Below are positions 54,362 to 62,846 of a DNA stretch of 64,000 nucleotides, in pieces. Source of the stretch: Paenibacillus melissococcoides (GTDB lineage Bacteria > Bacillota > Bacilli > Paenibacillales > Paenibacillaceae); NCBI GenBank assembly GCA_944800085.1, contig CALYLO010000001.1, forward strand, positions 322,501 to 386,500. The letters are read 5' to 3'. A model generated the notes under the pieces. The model did not search any database. It had not been told where the DNA came from and worked only from the letters and a program-made list of their open reading frames with translations. Position numbers and translations under genes: made by a program. How positions within the stretch are numbered: the stretch's first letter is position 1; each line of letters opens with the position of its first letter.

Positions 54362-54561
54362 TCCCATATTTACGCAGGATGCGAGGACGCTGATGCGTTC
54401 GCATAAGCGGTTGGCCTTCTTGGGGAACCTTGTGGATACCGCTGCGAACGGTCAGCGTCTTTTGATATATCTTCGGTTCGGGCGCTTTGGCATCAAGCAA
54501 TCAGGATGTGGTAAAATAATGTATCAAGACAAATTCATGGGCAGAAAGGATGACCCGACCA

Positions 54562-56661
54562 GTGATTCATCCCCATGATGATCCGGAGAAGCGGGAACTG
54601 GTGAACCGCCGCAAATTCTCATTCCGCTTGAATATTTTCTTTTTTACGACGTTCGCCATTTTCAGCGTGCTTATCGTCCGGCTAGCGATTCTGCAGTTCG
54701 TGGAAGGCCCGAGCCTCAAGAAGCAGGAATACGAGCTCAGCTATAAGGCGGCTCCGATCGCGCCGCTTCGGGGAACGATTTTTGACGCGTCCGGCCAACC
54801 GATCGCTTATTCCACATCGACACAGTCGTTATACTTCAATATTGAGAAAAATTATGGCGATCCGTCCAGCGGCAAACTAACGAAGGCGCAGCAGGAGAAT
54901 CGGGCAGAGGCTTATGCGCTGGCGAAGCGCCTGGCCGAGGCGTTCCGGCAGTACGGCGAACCGGAGGAGAAGCCGCTGACGGCCAACCGCATCTACCATG
55001 TCCTGATGGATTTGTCTTCCCGGGTCAATTATTCGTATACGCCCCGCATTATCAAGACCGGCTTGACCCGGCAGGAGGTCGCTTATTTTCTGGAGCATAA
55101 GCCGGAGTTCCCGGGCATCGATATTGTGGAGGACAGCGTGCGCAATTACAATCCGATGGCGGTCCAGACGGTGGGGTACCTGAAGAAGTTCAAGGGCGTG
55201 CGCGCGGAACCGGGCTTCTATCAGGACCTGTTCGACAACCGGAACAAGCTGCCGCAGGAGAAGCTGTATCTGGATTATGAGGATGTCGGCTTCGACGGCA
55301 TCGAACGGATGTATCAGGAAGAGCTGCGGGGGCTGAACGGGGTGAAGAAGATCCCTGTCAATGTGGCCAACCGCGTCATCGGGCCGATGGAAGTGACGAA
55401 GCCGCAGCGCGGCAATGACATTCATCTGACGATCCACCGGGATATTCAAAAAGCGACCGAGGAAGCGATTATGCGGACATTGGAGAAAATCCGCAATTCG
55501 ACCAACCGCTCGGAGCGTGCGCCGAACGCCCGCACCGGGTTCGCGGTCGCGATGGAAGTCGAGACGGGCCATGTCGTGGCCATCGCCAGCATGCCGGATT
55601 ATAATCCGGAGGTATGGAAGAACGGCTCGATCAGTCCCGAGAACTATAAAAAATATCAATATTATTTGTTGAACGGGGCGATCCGGGATGTGCCGGCTCC
55701 CTACGAGGACAATAACGAGCGCATGAAGCATCCCGGCTCGGTCGTCTATCTCGGCTCGACGATGAAGCCGTTGACCGTCTTGATCGGGTTGCAGGAGAAG
55801 CTGTTCTCGCCGGGCGAGACTTATCCCGATTACGGATATGCCGAGATCGGGCGCGCCGGGTCAGTGCGGCGGATCTGGAACTCGGGCAATGCGTCCTTCG
55901 GCCCCATCAGAGCAGCGAGAGCGTTGCAGGTGTCGTCGAACTCCTTCATGGTCGACATGGTCGGCAAGCGTCTCTACAGCCTGCCGTCGGTCAATGGCAG
56001 GAACGGACTGACGATCTGGGATGAGTATATGGAGGCGTTCGGTCTCGGCGTGCTGACGGGAAGCGGCCTGCCGCTTGAGCAGCCGGGGAGGAAGGATTAC
56101 CTCATTGACGCGGAACAGAACAGCGCCCAATCCGCGCTTGCCGGAGCGTCCTTCGGCCAGATGGGCAAATATACGACGCTCCAATTGGCTCAATACGCCG
56201 CGACGCTGGCGAACCGCGGCGAGCGGATTAAGCCGCAGCTCGTCAGCAAGATTACCGATGGGAACGGACAGGTGATTCGGAACTTCGGCCGTGAAGTCCT
56301 GAACCGGACGAAGATTGAAGATGAATACTGGCGCATCGTCGAGGAAGGCATGTCCAAAGTGACAGCGCATGGCTTCGACGGCTTCCCGTATCCTTATTAC
56401 CGGAAGACCGGAACCTCGCAGCAGCAAGGGGTGAACGGCGAAATGCTCGACAATGCGGTGTTCATCGCTTATGCGCCGCAGGATAAGCCGAAGCTCGCCG
56501 TAGCGGTCGTCGTTCCGGAGGGAGGATTCGGCGCTTACGGAGCCGCTCCGATCGGGCGGGCTATCTTCGATGCCTATGACGAGGTATATGGCCTGACAGG
56601 CAAGCCGAAGAAGAAGGCGAAGGAGCCGGCGGACAGCTCCGTTGGTCGGGACGCGGAATAA
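54562..56661 (+). CDS. Class B penicillin-binding protein (PBP2-like), second of a tandem pair
   Basis: 699 aa. It has the same layout as the preceding PBP: anchor LNIFFFTTFAIFSVLIVRLA, Ser399 of STMK, SSN near 458-460 and K615-T-G. I start at GTG 54562 because it aligns with the first copy's start and the AGAAAGG site is at the same distance; the in-frame ATG 54550 overlaps that site. The copies are close in protein but clearly diverged (insertions are rare), so both are probably kept for different use. Confidence 0.94.
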   Translation: MIHPHDDPEKRELVNRRKFSFRLNIFFFTTFAIFSVLIVRLAILQFVEGPSLKKQEYELSYKAAPIAPLRGTIFDASGQPIAYSTSTQSLYFNIEKNYGDPSSGKLTKAQQENRAEAYALAKRLAEAFRQYGEPEEKPLTANRIYHVLMDLSSRVNYSYTPRIIKTGLTRQEVAYFLEHKPEFPGIDIVEDSVRNYNPMAVQTVGYLKKFKGVRAEPGFYQDLFDNRNKLPQEKLYLDYEDVGFDGIERMYQEELRGLNGVKKIPVNVANRVIGPMEVTKPQRGNDIHLTIHRDIQKATEEAIMRTLEKIRNSTNRSERAPNARTGFAVAMEVETGHVVAIASMPDYNPEVWKNGSISPENYKKYQYYLLNGAIRDVPAPYEDNNERMKHPGSVVYLGSTMKPLTVLIGLQEKLFSPGETYPDYGYAEIGRAGSVRRIWNSGNASFGPIRAARALQVSSNSFMVDMVGKRLYSLPSVNGRNGLTIWDEYMEAFGLGVLTGSGLPLEQPGRKDYLIDAEQNSAQSALAGASFGQMGKYTTLQLAQYAATLANRGERIKPQLVSKITDGNGQVIRNFGREVLNRTKIEDEYWRIVEEGMSKVTAHGFDGFPYPYYRKTGTSQQQGVNGEMLDNAVFIAYAPQDKPKLAVAVVVPEGGFGAYGAAPIGRAIFDAYDEVYGLTGKPKKKAKEPADSSVGRDAE

Positions 56662-56760
56662 TGGCACAGCGGGAAGCGAAGACGCGGTTGCGTTCGCTGA
56701 AGAAGGAAGCATGCGATGGCCTGCCCAAGCGATCGCTCCGCTTCGACAGGGAGGGTCAAC

Positions 56761-57069
56761 ATGCGGCTTATCGGATTGGGAGACAGTATTACGGCAGGTG
56801 TCTTTTTGCGGCCGGAGGATACGTTCCTGTACTTATTGGGCCAGCGCTATCGCATGGAAATCGTCAACGCGGGCGTGCCCGGCAATACGAGCGCGCAAGG
56901 TCTGCGGCGCATAAAGGAGGATGTGCTGGCCCGGCATCCCGATGTATACACCGTATTATTCGGAATGAATGATCACGTCGCGATTGGGCCGAACCGCCCG
57001 GCGGTTCCCGTGGATGAATTCCGAAGCAATCTGGTGCGCATCGTGCGGGCGCTGAAGTTGAAGCGCTGA
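56761..57069 (+). pseudogene. Truncated SGNH/GDSL hydrolase
   Basis: 102 aa. Block I (GLGDSITAG, active-site Ser), block II (AGVPGNTSAQGL) and block III (GMND) are present. The protein then stops before block V, which should carry the catalytic Asp and His (DxxH). Intact family members are ~190-210 aa, so the C-terminal half is missing. GGGAGG precedes ATG 56761. It is either a decayed gene or a short form with no hydrolase activity. It follows the tandem PBPs by 100 nt. Confidence 0.75.
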
Positions 57070-57259
57070 CCGGGCGTGCGGGATAACCCGTCATGCGAGT
57101 CACCTGCCAGGGGTGGTCCGCATACGATATCTCAACGGCCTTGCTTTTTTGCAACCTAAAAGTTGCCCCTATCCAATAGAGTTGGCCCTGTTAAATAATT
57201 GGACGAACCAGGAAGTAACATCAGCTTGCATATGTGCGAATAAAGGAGTGTTGGCAGCG

Positions 57260-57352
57260 ATGAAGCCAAAGCAGTCGAAATGCAACTCGGCGTTTAAGAG
57301 GTTCATTATGACCCTCCTGTTCCTGAGTGCCGTCATCGGATTGTCCGCCTGA
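57260..57352 (+). CDS. 30-aa peptide with a signal-like hydrophobic end
   Basis: MKPKQSKCNSAFKRF followed by IMTLLFLSAVIGLSA. A basic start and a hydrophobic end resemble a signal peptide or a short secreted/membrane peptide. AAAGGAGTG lies about nine nt before ATG 57260, which supports translation. No family recognised. It could also be the front end of a decayed secreted protein, as the DNA behind it shows no gene. Confidence 0.5.
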   Translation: MKPKQSKCNSAFKRFIMTLLFLSAVIGLSA

Positions 57353-57621
57353 ACCGATTCGAAGCTCACCTGTACAGGCAGGATGCAGCCGCGGCCGCGA
57401 TCAACCCGTGGGGAAAGCTCCTGACAGCGAAATCGGAGGACGATAGGCGGTTCGTGACCGGGCGGTTGAGGAAGCCGGGCAGCGCATATGCGCAGCTTCC
57501 ACACTAGCGTTAGACGGCTGCGCGCTGAAGATCTAGGCAGGAAGTCTTTGTTGCTGATGCTGTGTTATGGTACAATGGCGTTATGTGTTTTGGCGTCTTT
57601 TTTTGAGGAGTGGATACGAAC
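57353..57621 (+). other. Non-coding interval before the HAD gene
   Basis: No convincing gene, promoter or terminator was found here. Together with 57070-57259 (two small hairpins, CGGG/CCCG and GCAAC/GTTGC) it may be leftover sequence from the truncated hydrolase locus. Confidence 0.4.
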
Positions 57622-58359
57622 ATGAGTAAATATCAATTGTTAGCTCTGGATATGGACGGCACGCTGCTGACCGACGATCACCGCATCAGCAAAAAGACGG
57701 CAGAGGCCATACGGGACGCGCGCGAAGCGGGCATCACGGTCATCCTGTCTACGGGACGAGCGTTCGAAAATGCGGTGCCGTACGCGGAGGAGTTGGGTCT
57801 CGATTCCCCAATGGTCACTGTGAATGGCAGCGAAGTATGGAAGAAGCCGCATCAGATTTATATCCGCCATTTGCTGGATCGCGAGGCGGTGAAGCGTCTG
57901 GTGGCCCTGTCGGAGTGGCATGACACCTGGTTCTGGGCTTATTCCACAAAACGGCAATATAATCGGGAAAATTGGAATGCCGACATCGACAGCGAGGAGT
58001 GGCTGAAGTTCGGTTATTTCAATGAGGATAAGGATGTGCTCGGCTCGCTCTGGAAGGAGCTGCGCGTCATAGGCGGTCTTGAGCTGTCGAATTCCTCGCC
58101 TGATAATATCGAAATCAATCCATCCGGAATTCATAAAGCATCCGGTCTGCGGACGGTATGCGAACTGATCGGCTGCACGATGTCCCAGACCGTCTCCATC
58201 GGCGACAGCCTGAATGATCTGGCTGCCATCCAGGCGTCGGGTCTTGGGATTGCGATGGGGAATGCCCAGGATGATGTGAAGCGGGCGGCGGATGCCGTCG
58301 TGCGATCCAATAATGAGGACGGAATTGCCCAAGCCATTTGGGAGTATGTGCTGAAGTAA
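57622..58359 (+). CDS. Cof-type HAD-superfamily phosphatase
   Basis: 245 aa. HAD motif I is DMDGTLL (nucleophile Asp at residue ~9), motif II STGR, and motif IV GDSLNDLAAI. A Cof-type C2 cap lies between them. The family removes phosphate from small molecules such as sugar phosphates or flavin precursors; the substrate cannot be told here. I start at ATG 57622, 11 nt behind GAGGAG. The cap (~85-180) is somewhat short. Confidence 0.9.
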   Translation: MSKYQLLALDMDGTLLTDDHRISKKTAEAIRDAREAGITVILSTGRAFENAVPYAEELGLDSPMVTVNGSEVWKKPHQIYIRHLLDREAVKRLVALSEWHDTWFWAYSTKRQYNRENWNADIDSEEWLKFGYFNEDKDVLGSLWKELRVIGGLELSNSSPDNIEINPSGIHKASGLRTVCELIGCTMSQTVSIGDSLNDLAAIQASGLGIAMGNAQDDVKRAADAVVRSNNEDGIAQAIWEYVLK

Positions 58360-58383
58360 GTCTGAACGGGGAGGCCCTTGTCT

Positions 58384-58869
58384 ATGACCTTCTTAGGCTG
58401 GTTATGTGTGCTCGTATTATTTGCGGTGGGGATGGCTGGCGCGATTTATCCCATTTTGCCGGGCGCGCTCGCCATTTATGCCGCATTCTTTGTATACGGG
58501 CTGTTTTTTGGGTTCGGATCCTTCGGGTTCTGGTTCTGGTCGATACAGACATTGATTGTGGCCATGCTGTTCGTCGCAGACTATGTCGTCAACGCCTGGG
58601 GGGTTAAGCGCTATGGCGGTTCGAAAGCCTCGGTAGTCGGCAGCACGATCGGCATTATTATCGGCCCTTTTGTCATTCCGGCGTTCGGTCTTGTCCTTGG
58701 ACCGTTCCTCGGCGCTTTTCTTGGCGAGATTTTTACGGGAGCCGATGCGGAAAAGGCCCTAAAATCGTCCTGGGGCGCCGTCGTCGGGCTGTTCTCCAGC
58801 ATTGCCGTAAAAATTGTTCTTCAGATCGTGATGATCGTCCTGTTCTTCACATGGGTGTTCATGTTCTAA
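58384..58869 (+). CDS. DUF456 membrane protein
   Basis: 161 aa with about four membrane segments rich in glycine, including SVVGSTIGIIIGPFVIPAFG and the following LGPFLGAFLGEI, which mark DUF456. Function unknown. It starts at ATG 58384 behind GGGGAGG, 24 nt after the HAD gene, so the two are probably co-transcribed with murJ behind them. Confidence 0.88.
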   Translation: MTFLGWLCVLVLFAVGMAGAIYPILPGALAIYAAFFVYGLFFGFGSFGFWFWSIQTLIVAMLFVADYVVNAWGVKRYGGSKASVVGSTIGIIIGPFVIPAFGLVLGPFLGAFLGEIFTGADAEKALKSSWGAVVGLFSSIAVKIVLQIVMIVLFFTWVFMF

Positions 58870-58930
58870 TGGATAGCGGTGAATAGCAGCATCATCCGGT
58901 GAAGACGGCATACAGAAAGAAGGGAAACGT

Positions 58931-60565
58931 TTGGCAAAGGAATCATTTATCAAAGGAACGATCATCATTGCCGCCGCAACGCTGGTGGCCCGCGTCCTCG
59001 GCCTGGTCCAGCGCGTGCCGCTCGAGCATATGCTCGGATCGGTGGGCAATGCCTCCTTCGCCGCCTCGCAGACGGTCTATTTACTGATTCTGGCCGTCGC
59101 GACGGCAGGCATCCCCAGCACATTGAGCAAAATGGTATCGGAGCGCTACGCGCTGAACCGTGTCCGGGAAGCGGAGCGGGTCTATTATGCCGCATTGCTG
59201 TTCGGTCTCGGCTCCGGCCTGATCGTGACGATATTGCTGTTACTGTTCGCGCCGGTGTATGCCAATATGATTCAGCTTCCGGAAGCCGCGCTGGCGATCC
59301 GGGCGCTCGCGCCTGCCTTGCTCCTGTTCCCGGTCATCGCCATGATGCGGGGATATACGCAGGGCCGCAATATGATGCAGGCGAGCGGCATGTCCCAGAT
59401 CGTGGAACAGATTTTGCGCGTCATCACGGCGATTGGATTGGCCTTCATTTTCTTGCAGTCAGGAGCGTCCCAGGAGTGGACGGCCGCCGCCGCTTCGTTC
59501 GGCGGAGTGCTAGGAAGCATCGGGGCGTTCGCCGTTATGATCCATTATTTGCGCAAGCTGCGGCAGGCGGATCGGGAAGCCGGCGTCCGCGCCCGGCGAT
59601 CCGGGGCCAAGAAGGTGCCATTAAGCGATATTTTCAAATCGATATTCGCCATGTCGGTGCCGATCGTCCTGTCATCGCTGGCTGTTCCGGCCGTGAACTT
59701 CATTGATACGTCGATTACGATTCCGCTGTTGTCCCCGGATGTGGGACAAGCCCAGGCGGCTCATTTGTACGCCATTCTCGGACAGCGGGCGCAGTCGATC
59801 GCCGGGATTCCTCCGATTTTGGCGATTGCCCTCAGTACCTCGCTTATCCCGGTTATCTCTGCGGCCTATGCGAAGAAGGACATGAATCATCTGAAGCGGC
59901 AGACCTCGCTCGCGATGCGGATTTCCGTCCTGAGCGGCATGCCGATTGTGCTTGCTCTCTCCGTTGGCGCGTTCTCAGTGAATGGCTTCCTGTTCAGCTC
60001 GCTGGACGGATCGGAAATTATTGCGATGCTGACGATCGGAACGATATTCCAGATTACGATGATGACATCCAGCTCGATTCTTATCGGGTTGGGCAAACCG
60101 TACATCGCCATGATCAGCGTAACGCTCGGCATTCTGATCAAGCTGCTGTCAAGCTTCCTGCTCGCCAATTACTTCGGTATCTACGGCATTATCGCAGGTA
60201 CGATGATCAGCTTCCTCATCATTACATGGCTTAACCTGCGGGTCATGAAGAAGGTCGTTCCGTTCGACGTGCTCGGCAACCGTTGGACAGGCTTCCTGTT
60301 GACGATCGTGCTGGCGGGCGGCATCGGCTTCGGCGTCGAGAAATTGGGCGAGCAACTGGTCGTCATCCTGCCAGCCAAGCTTGTCTATATGCTCACCGCC
60401 GGAATCGTGGCGTTGGTCGTTGTAGCGTTGTTTGTCGTGGGCCTCGTCGCGTTCCGCGTGGTGCGCCAGGATGAGCTCGGAAGCTACCCGCGATTAGTCC
60501 AGAAGGCGCTGCGCCCTTTAATGCGCCTGCAGGGCGGATCGGCACGCGGACGCGCGCGAAGATGA
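58931..60565 (+). CDS. murJ: Lipid II flippase MurJ (YtgP-type)
   Basis: 544 aa, the same length as B. subtilis YtgP. About 14 membrane segments; the start FIKGTIIIAAATLVARVLGL and the following RVPLEHMLG are typical of the MurJ/MviN branch of the MOP exporter superfamily. It moves lipid-linked peptidoglycan precursors to the outer side of the membrane. SpoVB-type proteins are related, but the length and start favour MurJ. The start codon is TTG 58931 behind AGAAGGGAA. A strong terminator follows. Confidence 0.88.
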   Translation: MAKESFIKGTIIIAAATLVARVLGLVQRVPLEHMLGSVGNASFAASQTVYLLILAVATAGIPSTLSKMVSERYALNRVREAERVYYAALLFGLGSGLIVTILLLLFAPVYANMIQLPEAALAIRALAPALLLFPVIAMMRGYTQGRNMMQASGMSQIVEQILRVITAIGLAFIFLQSGASQEWTAAAASFGGVLGSIGAFAVMIHYLRKLRQADREAGVRARRSGAKKVPLSDIFKSIFAMSVPIVLSSLAVPAVNFIDTSITIPLLSPDVGQAQAAHLYAILGQRAQSIAGIPPILAIALSTSLIPVISAAYAKKDMNHLKRQTSLAMRISVLSGMPIVLALSVGAFSVNGFLFSSLDGSEIIAMLTIGTIFQITMMTSSSILIGLGKPYIAMISVTLGILIKLLSSFLLANYFGIYGIIAGTMISFLIITWLNLRVMKKVVPFDVLGNRWTGFLLTIVLAGGIGFGVEKLGEQLVVILPAKLVYMLTAGIVALVVVALFVVGLVAFRVVRQDELGSYPRLVQKALRPLMRLQGGSARGRARR

Positions 60566-60609
60566 GCTCCGCATTCGTGCTCTTATAATCACACCAGCTA
60601 AGATTGGAT

Positions 60610-60653
60610 AATGGCCTGGTCCCTTTCGAAAGGAGAGGGATTAGGCCATTTTT
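60610..60653 (+). terminator. Terminator of murJ
   Basis: AATGGCCT/AGGCCATT with an inner TCCCTTTC/GGAGAGGGA stem, then TTT. Confidence 0.88.
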
Positions 60654-60770
60654 ACTTGGTGGAAAAAGACGCTTCGTCGCTGCCATTTCCCTTAAGGTCA
60701 AGAACTCGTGAATGGTGTATCTCTCTCTTTATGCGCATTATCCCAATGGTTCAGAGATGCGATGAACGAG

Positions 60771-61196
60771 TGTGTACGGGTTCTCTTATCGCTATGAACG
60801 TGACTTGTCAAGCTCCACCTCAAAAAGCTCAAATACTCGGCGCGAAGGCAAAATGCTAGTCGTCGGCTGGCACACTGCTATCCGTGGGTTGGGTACCACA
60901 TTTTATACCTGCGACAAAGGGAGCTTCCGTCAACTATCCTCGCGTGTTCCTAAAGCGGACATACGCCAGCCTTACTAACGCAGTGCCTAAAACGCGGATT
61001 TCTCCCTTACACCTTCTCTTTGCCTTCGGGCCCAATATTTCAGACATGCACTTTCCGTAAGTTTGTCAAGGTGCTTTCCCTTGACAAACGACTCCTTTTA
61101 CCCACACTATTTTTCATCCCCAGCCATTGCTGGGGAGCTGCCACACGGCGAGTGAGGGGGTGCAGGGGGCATCGCCCCTTGCCTATCCGTTTTCTC
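60771..61196 (-). ncRNA. Candidate bridge RNA region in the IS110-family element
   Basis: Non-coding end with several strong hairpins: GTTTGTCAAGG/CCTTGACAAAC (61061-61089, 11 perfect pairs), CCCCAGC/GCTGGGG (61118-61135) and GGGGC-GAT-GCCCC (about 61,165-61,178). IS110-family elements carry a structured RNA in their long non-coding end that guides recombination. This stretch is the natural place for it. Boundaries of the RNA and its guide loops were not determined. Confidence 0.45.
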
Positions 61197-62312
61197 TTAC
61201 GCATTCGCTCTTTCTGCTTCCCTGGCGGTGGCCCATACGAACCCAACGAGTTCTCTGGCTACGGCTCCAATCGCGACATTTTTGTGCTTTCCCCGTTGAA
61301 GGACAAGACGCATATATTTTTTGTGCAACCGGTTTTGAGCTTTCCATGAAATCTCCTGGATTCCCGGCTCCAGCTCCTCTAATCTAGTACGGAGTTTTCC
61401 CTTTACTGCAGGACGGTGCCTGTAATGCCAGGCGGCCTCCACCATAAGACGTCGAAGAGAAGCATTTCCAGCCTTCGTCATTTTGCCTTTCCGATTCGAT
61501 TCACCCGAAGAGTATTCCCGAGGAACAAGACCTAGAAAAGCCATAAGCTGCATGGGAGATTTGAAGCGCTCAAAGCTTCCAATTTCCGCTGCAATGGTCA
61601 CCGCGTTAACCAGACCAATTCGACGGAGTCCTTGCAAAGCCTGAATCACGGACGCATTCGCTCCCTCTGCCGCCTCCATGACAATCGCCTCTTCCAGTCG
61701 CTTTAACCGCATCTCGCATTCCACGATGGTATGATAGTATTCTTGAAAAACAACCTGCTCGGCTCTTCGTTCAAAAGTAAGTCTGGTTAACCATTGAACA
61801 TAGGTCTTTGTCCATCGCGTTTTCATGGTAGGTGGATGATGAATCTGGTGTCGGAGCAGGAAATGAACGACACGCTGCCGGGCACGATGCAGATCTTCAC
61901 GGGCGGCCTCCCTAGCTCGAACCAAATCACGTAAAGCTTCATTTTCACGAGAAGGAACAAAGACAGGAGTTAGTTCACCGGCCCGAAGTAGCTGGGCTAG
62001 TCTTAGGGCATCCCGTCTGTCGGTTTTGATATGGTCACCAGGACGAGCCGGGATGAGCGAGGGTGCAATGACGCTGCAAGAAATCCCCATTGAAGTAAGC
62101 CAGCGGTACAGATCGTACCCTGTAGGTCCTGCTTCGTAACAAACCTCCAGTGTCGATGGCGAACCTAATTGCTTGACTAGTTTGCGTACAGCTTCCGGTT
62201 TATGGGGAATTTCTCCCCAATAGCGAGCCTGCTCTCTGCCTTCTTCCGCAATGGCTACCGAAATTTTTTCTTTCGAGACATCTAAACCAACGTATTTTGT
62301 GGTATCCTTCAT
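61197..62312 (-). CDS. IS110-family transposase (DEDD recombinase)
   Basis: 371 aa, complete. The N-terminal DEDD RuvC-like domain has KYVGLDVSKEKIS (first Asp), CYEAGPTGYDLYRWL (Glu) and IKTDRRDALRLAQLLRAGEL (Asp pair). The C-terminal Transposase_20 domain has LQGLRRIGLVNAVTIAAEIG and GKMTKAGNASLRRLMVEAA with the expected catalytic serine. The enzyme moves the element with help of a bridge RNA. Intact motifs and no frameshift suggest the copy may be active. A long imperfect hairpin (62,315-62,400) lies directly upstream. Confidence 0.94.
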   Translation of the reverse strand: MKDTTKYVGLDVSKEKISVAIAEEGREQARYWGEIPHKPEAVRKLVKQLGSPSTLEVCYEAGPTGYDLYRWLTSMGISCSVIAPSLIPARPGDHIKTDRRDALRLAQLLRAGELTPVFVPSRENEALRDLVRAREAAREDLHRARQRVVHFLLRHQIHHPPTMKTRWTKTYVQWLTRLTFERRAEQVVFQEYYHTIVECEMRLKRLEEAIVMEAAEGANASVIQALQGLRRIGLVNAVTIAAEIGSFERFKSPMQLMAFLGLVPREYSSGESNRKGKMTKAGNASLRRLMVEAAWHYRHRPAVKGKLRTRLEELEPGIQEISWKAQNRLHKKYMRLVLQRGKHKNVAIGAVARELVGFVWATAREAERANA

Positions 62313-62314
62313 AA

Positions 62315-62400
62315 TGAACAGCTCCTTTTGCTTTGTAGCTCTGAAATGGTGGTTTTCCTACTTTCCATTTTAACCTACGAAATGAAGCAAATACGGAGCT
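62315..62400 (-). repeat. Long imperfect inverted repeat upstream of the transposase
   Basis: CAGCTCC, TTTGCTT and GTAG segments beside the transposase start recur in reverse complement at 62,370-62,400, giving a hairpin of some 80 nt. It could fold as part of a structured RNA or hide the transposase ribosome site when read-through transcription enters the element. Confidence 0.5.
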
Positions 62401-62436
62401 GTTTTCACGTTCATTATAACTATCCCATTGGTTCAG

Positions 62437-62846
62437 TTACGTGATAGTGTACCCTAGCCTCTTATATGCAATCTCCCCGTTACTCAGAATCGATTACCTC
62501 AACATTGTGGATCGGATATTTGAACCTGCTCAATTTCAATCAAGTCGTGTTAGTAATTTACGGACGTTCATTTCAATAAAATTTGTTTCCCGCCACTTGA
62601 ATTGAAAATGAATGAAATGACTGAAATGATGGAAGGAAATAACGACTAATACCGAAAAGGCGGTTGGGATAGGCTGAACCTGACCAGAAGGGAGGCTTCC
62701 AAGAAAGGAGCAAGGGGAGGATAAATCCACTCGCTTTCCTTTAATTACCTTTTGACTTTTTTTCTGAATAGTATAAAAAAGTATGGCGAAAATGTCCGAT
62801 ATACGTACAGAGTTGAATTTAAAACGGACAAAGAGGAGATTTCACA
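62437..62846 (+). other. Intergenic region between the IS and the chemoreceptor gene
   Basis: About 410 nt without a convincing gene. It is AT-rich and holds a short tandem-like TGAAATGA repeat (about 62,612-62,630). Near the end lies TCCGATAT (62795-62802) with AAAA 14 nt upstream (62777-62780), a candidate sigma-D promoter of the chemoreceptor gene. Confidence 0.45.

Larger units (their letters stand above)
60739..62436 (-). mobile_element. IS110/IS1111-family insertion sequence
   Basis: About 1.7 kb. It is bounded by the 16-nt direct repeats TATCCCAATGGTTCAG (60739-60754) and TATCCCATTGGTTCAG (62421-62436), which differ at one base. Subterminal inverted repeats lie inside: ATGAACGAG (60762-60770) and, on the other strand, ATGAACGTG (62414-62406). 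The transposase is on the minus strand, with ~126 nt upstream of it and ~440 nt of non-coding DNA downstream. A long downstream end and subterminal inverted repeats are, as I know the family, features of the IS1111 group. Exact ends within the repeats are uncertain. Confidence 0.75.

Noticed and set aside
52520..54367. 615-codon open frame on the minus strand opposite the first PBP gene
   Set aside because: It lies fully antisense to a gene with clear catalytic motifs, has no ribosome site and its composition is that of a GC-rich shadow frame. Similar long shadows oppose pepF, prfC and the peptide-binding protein.
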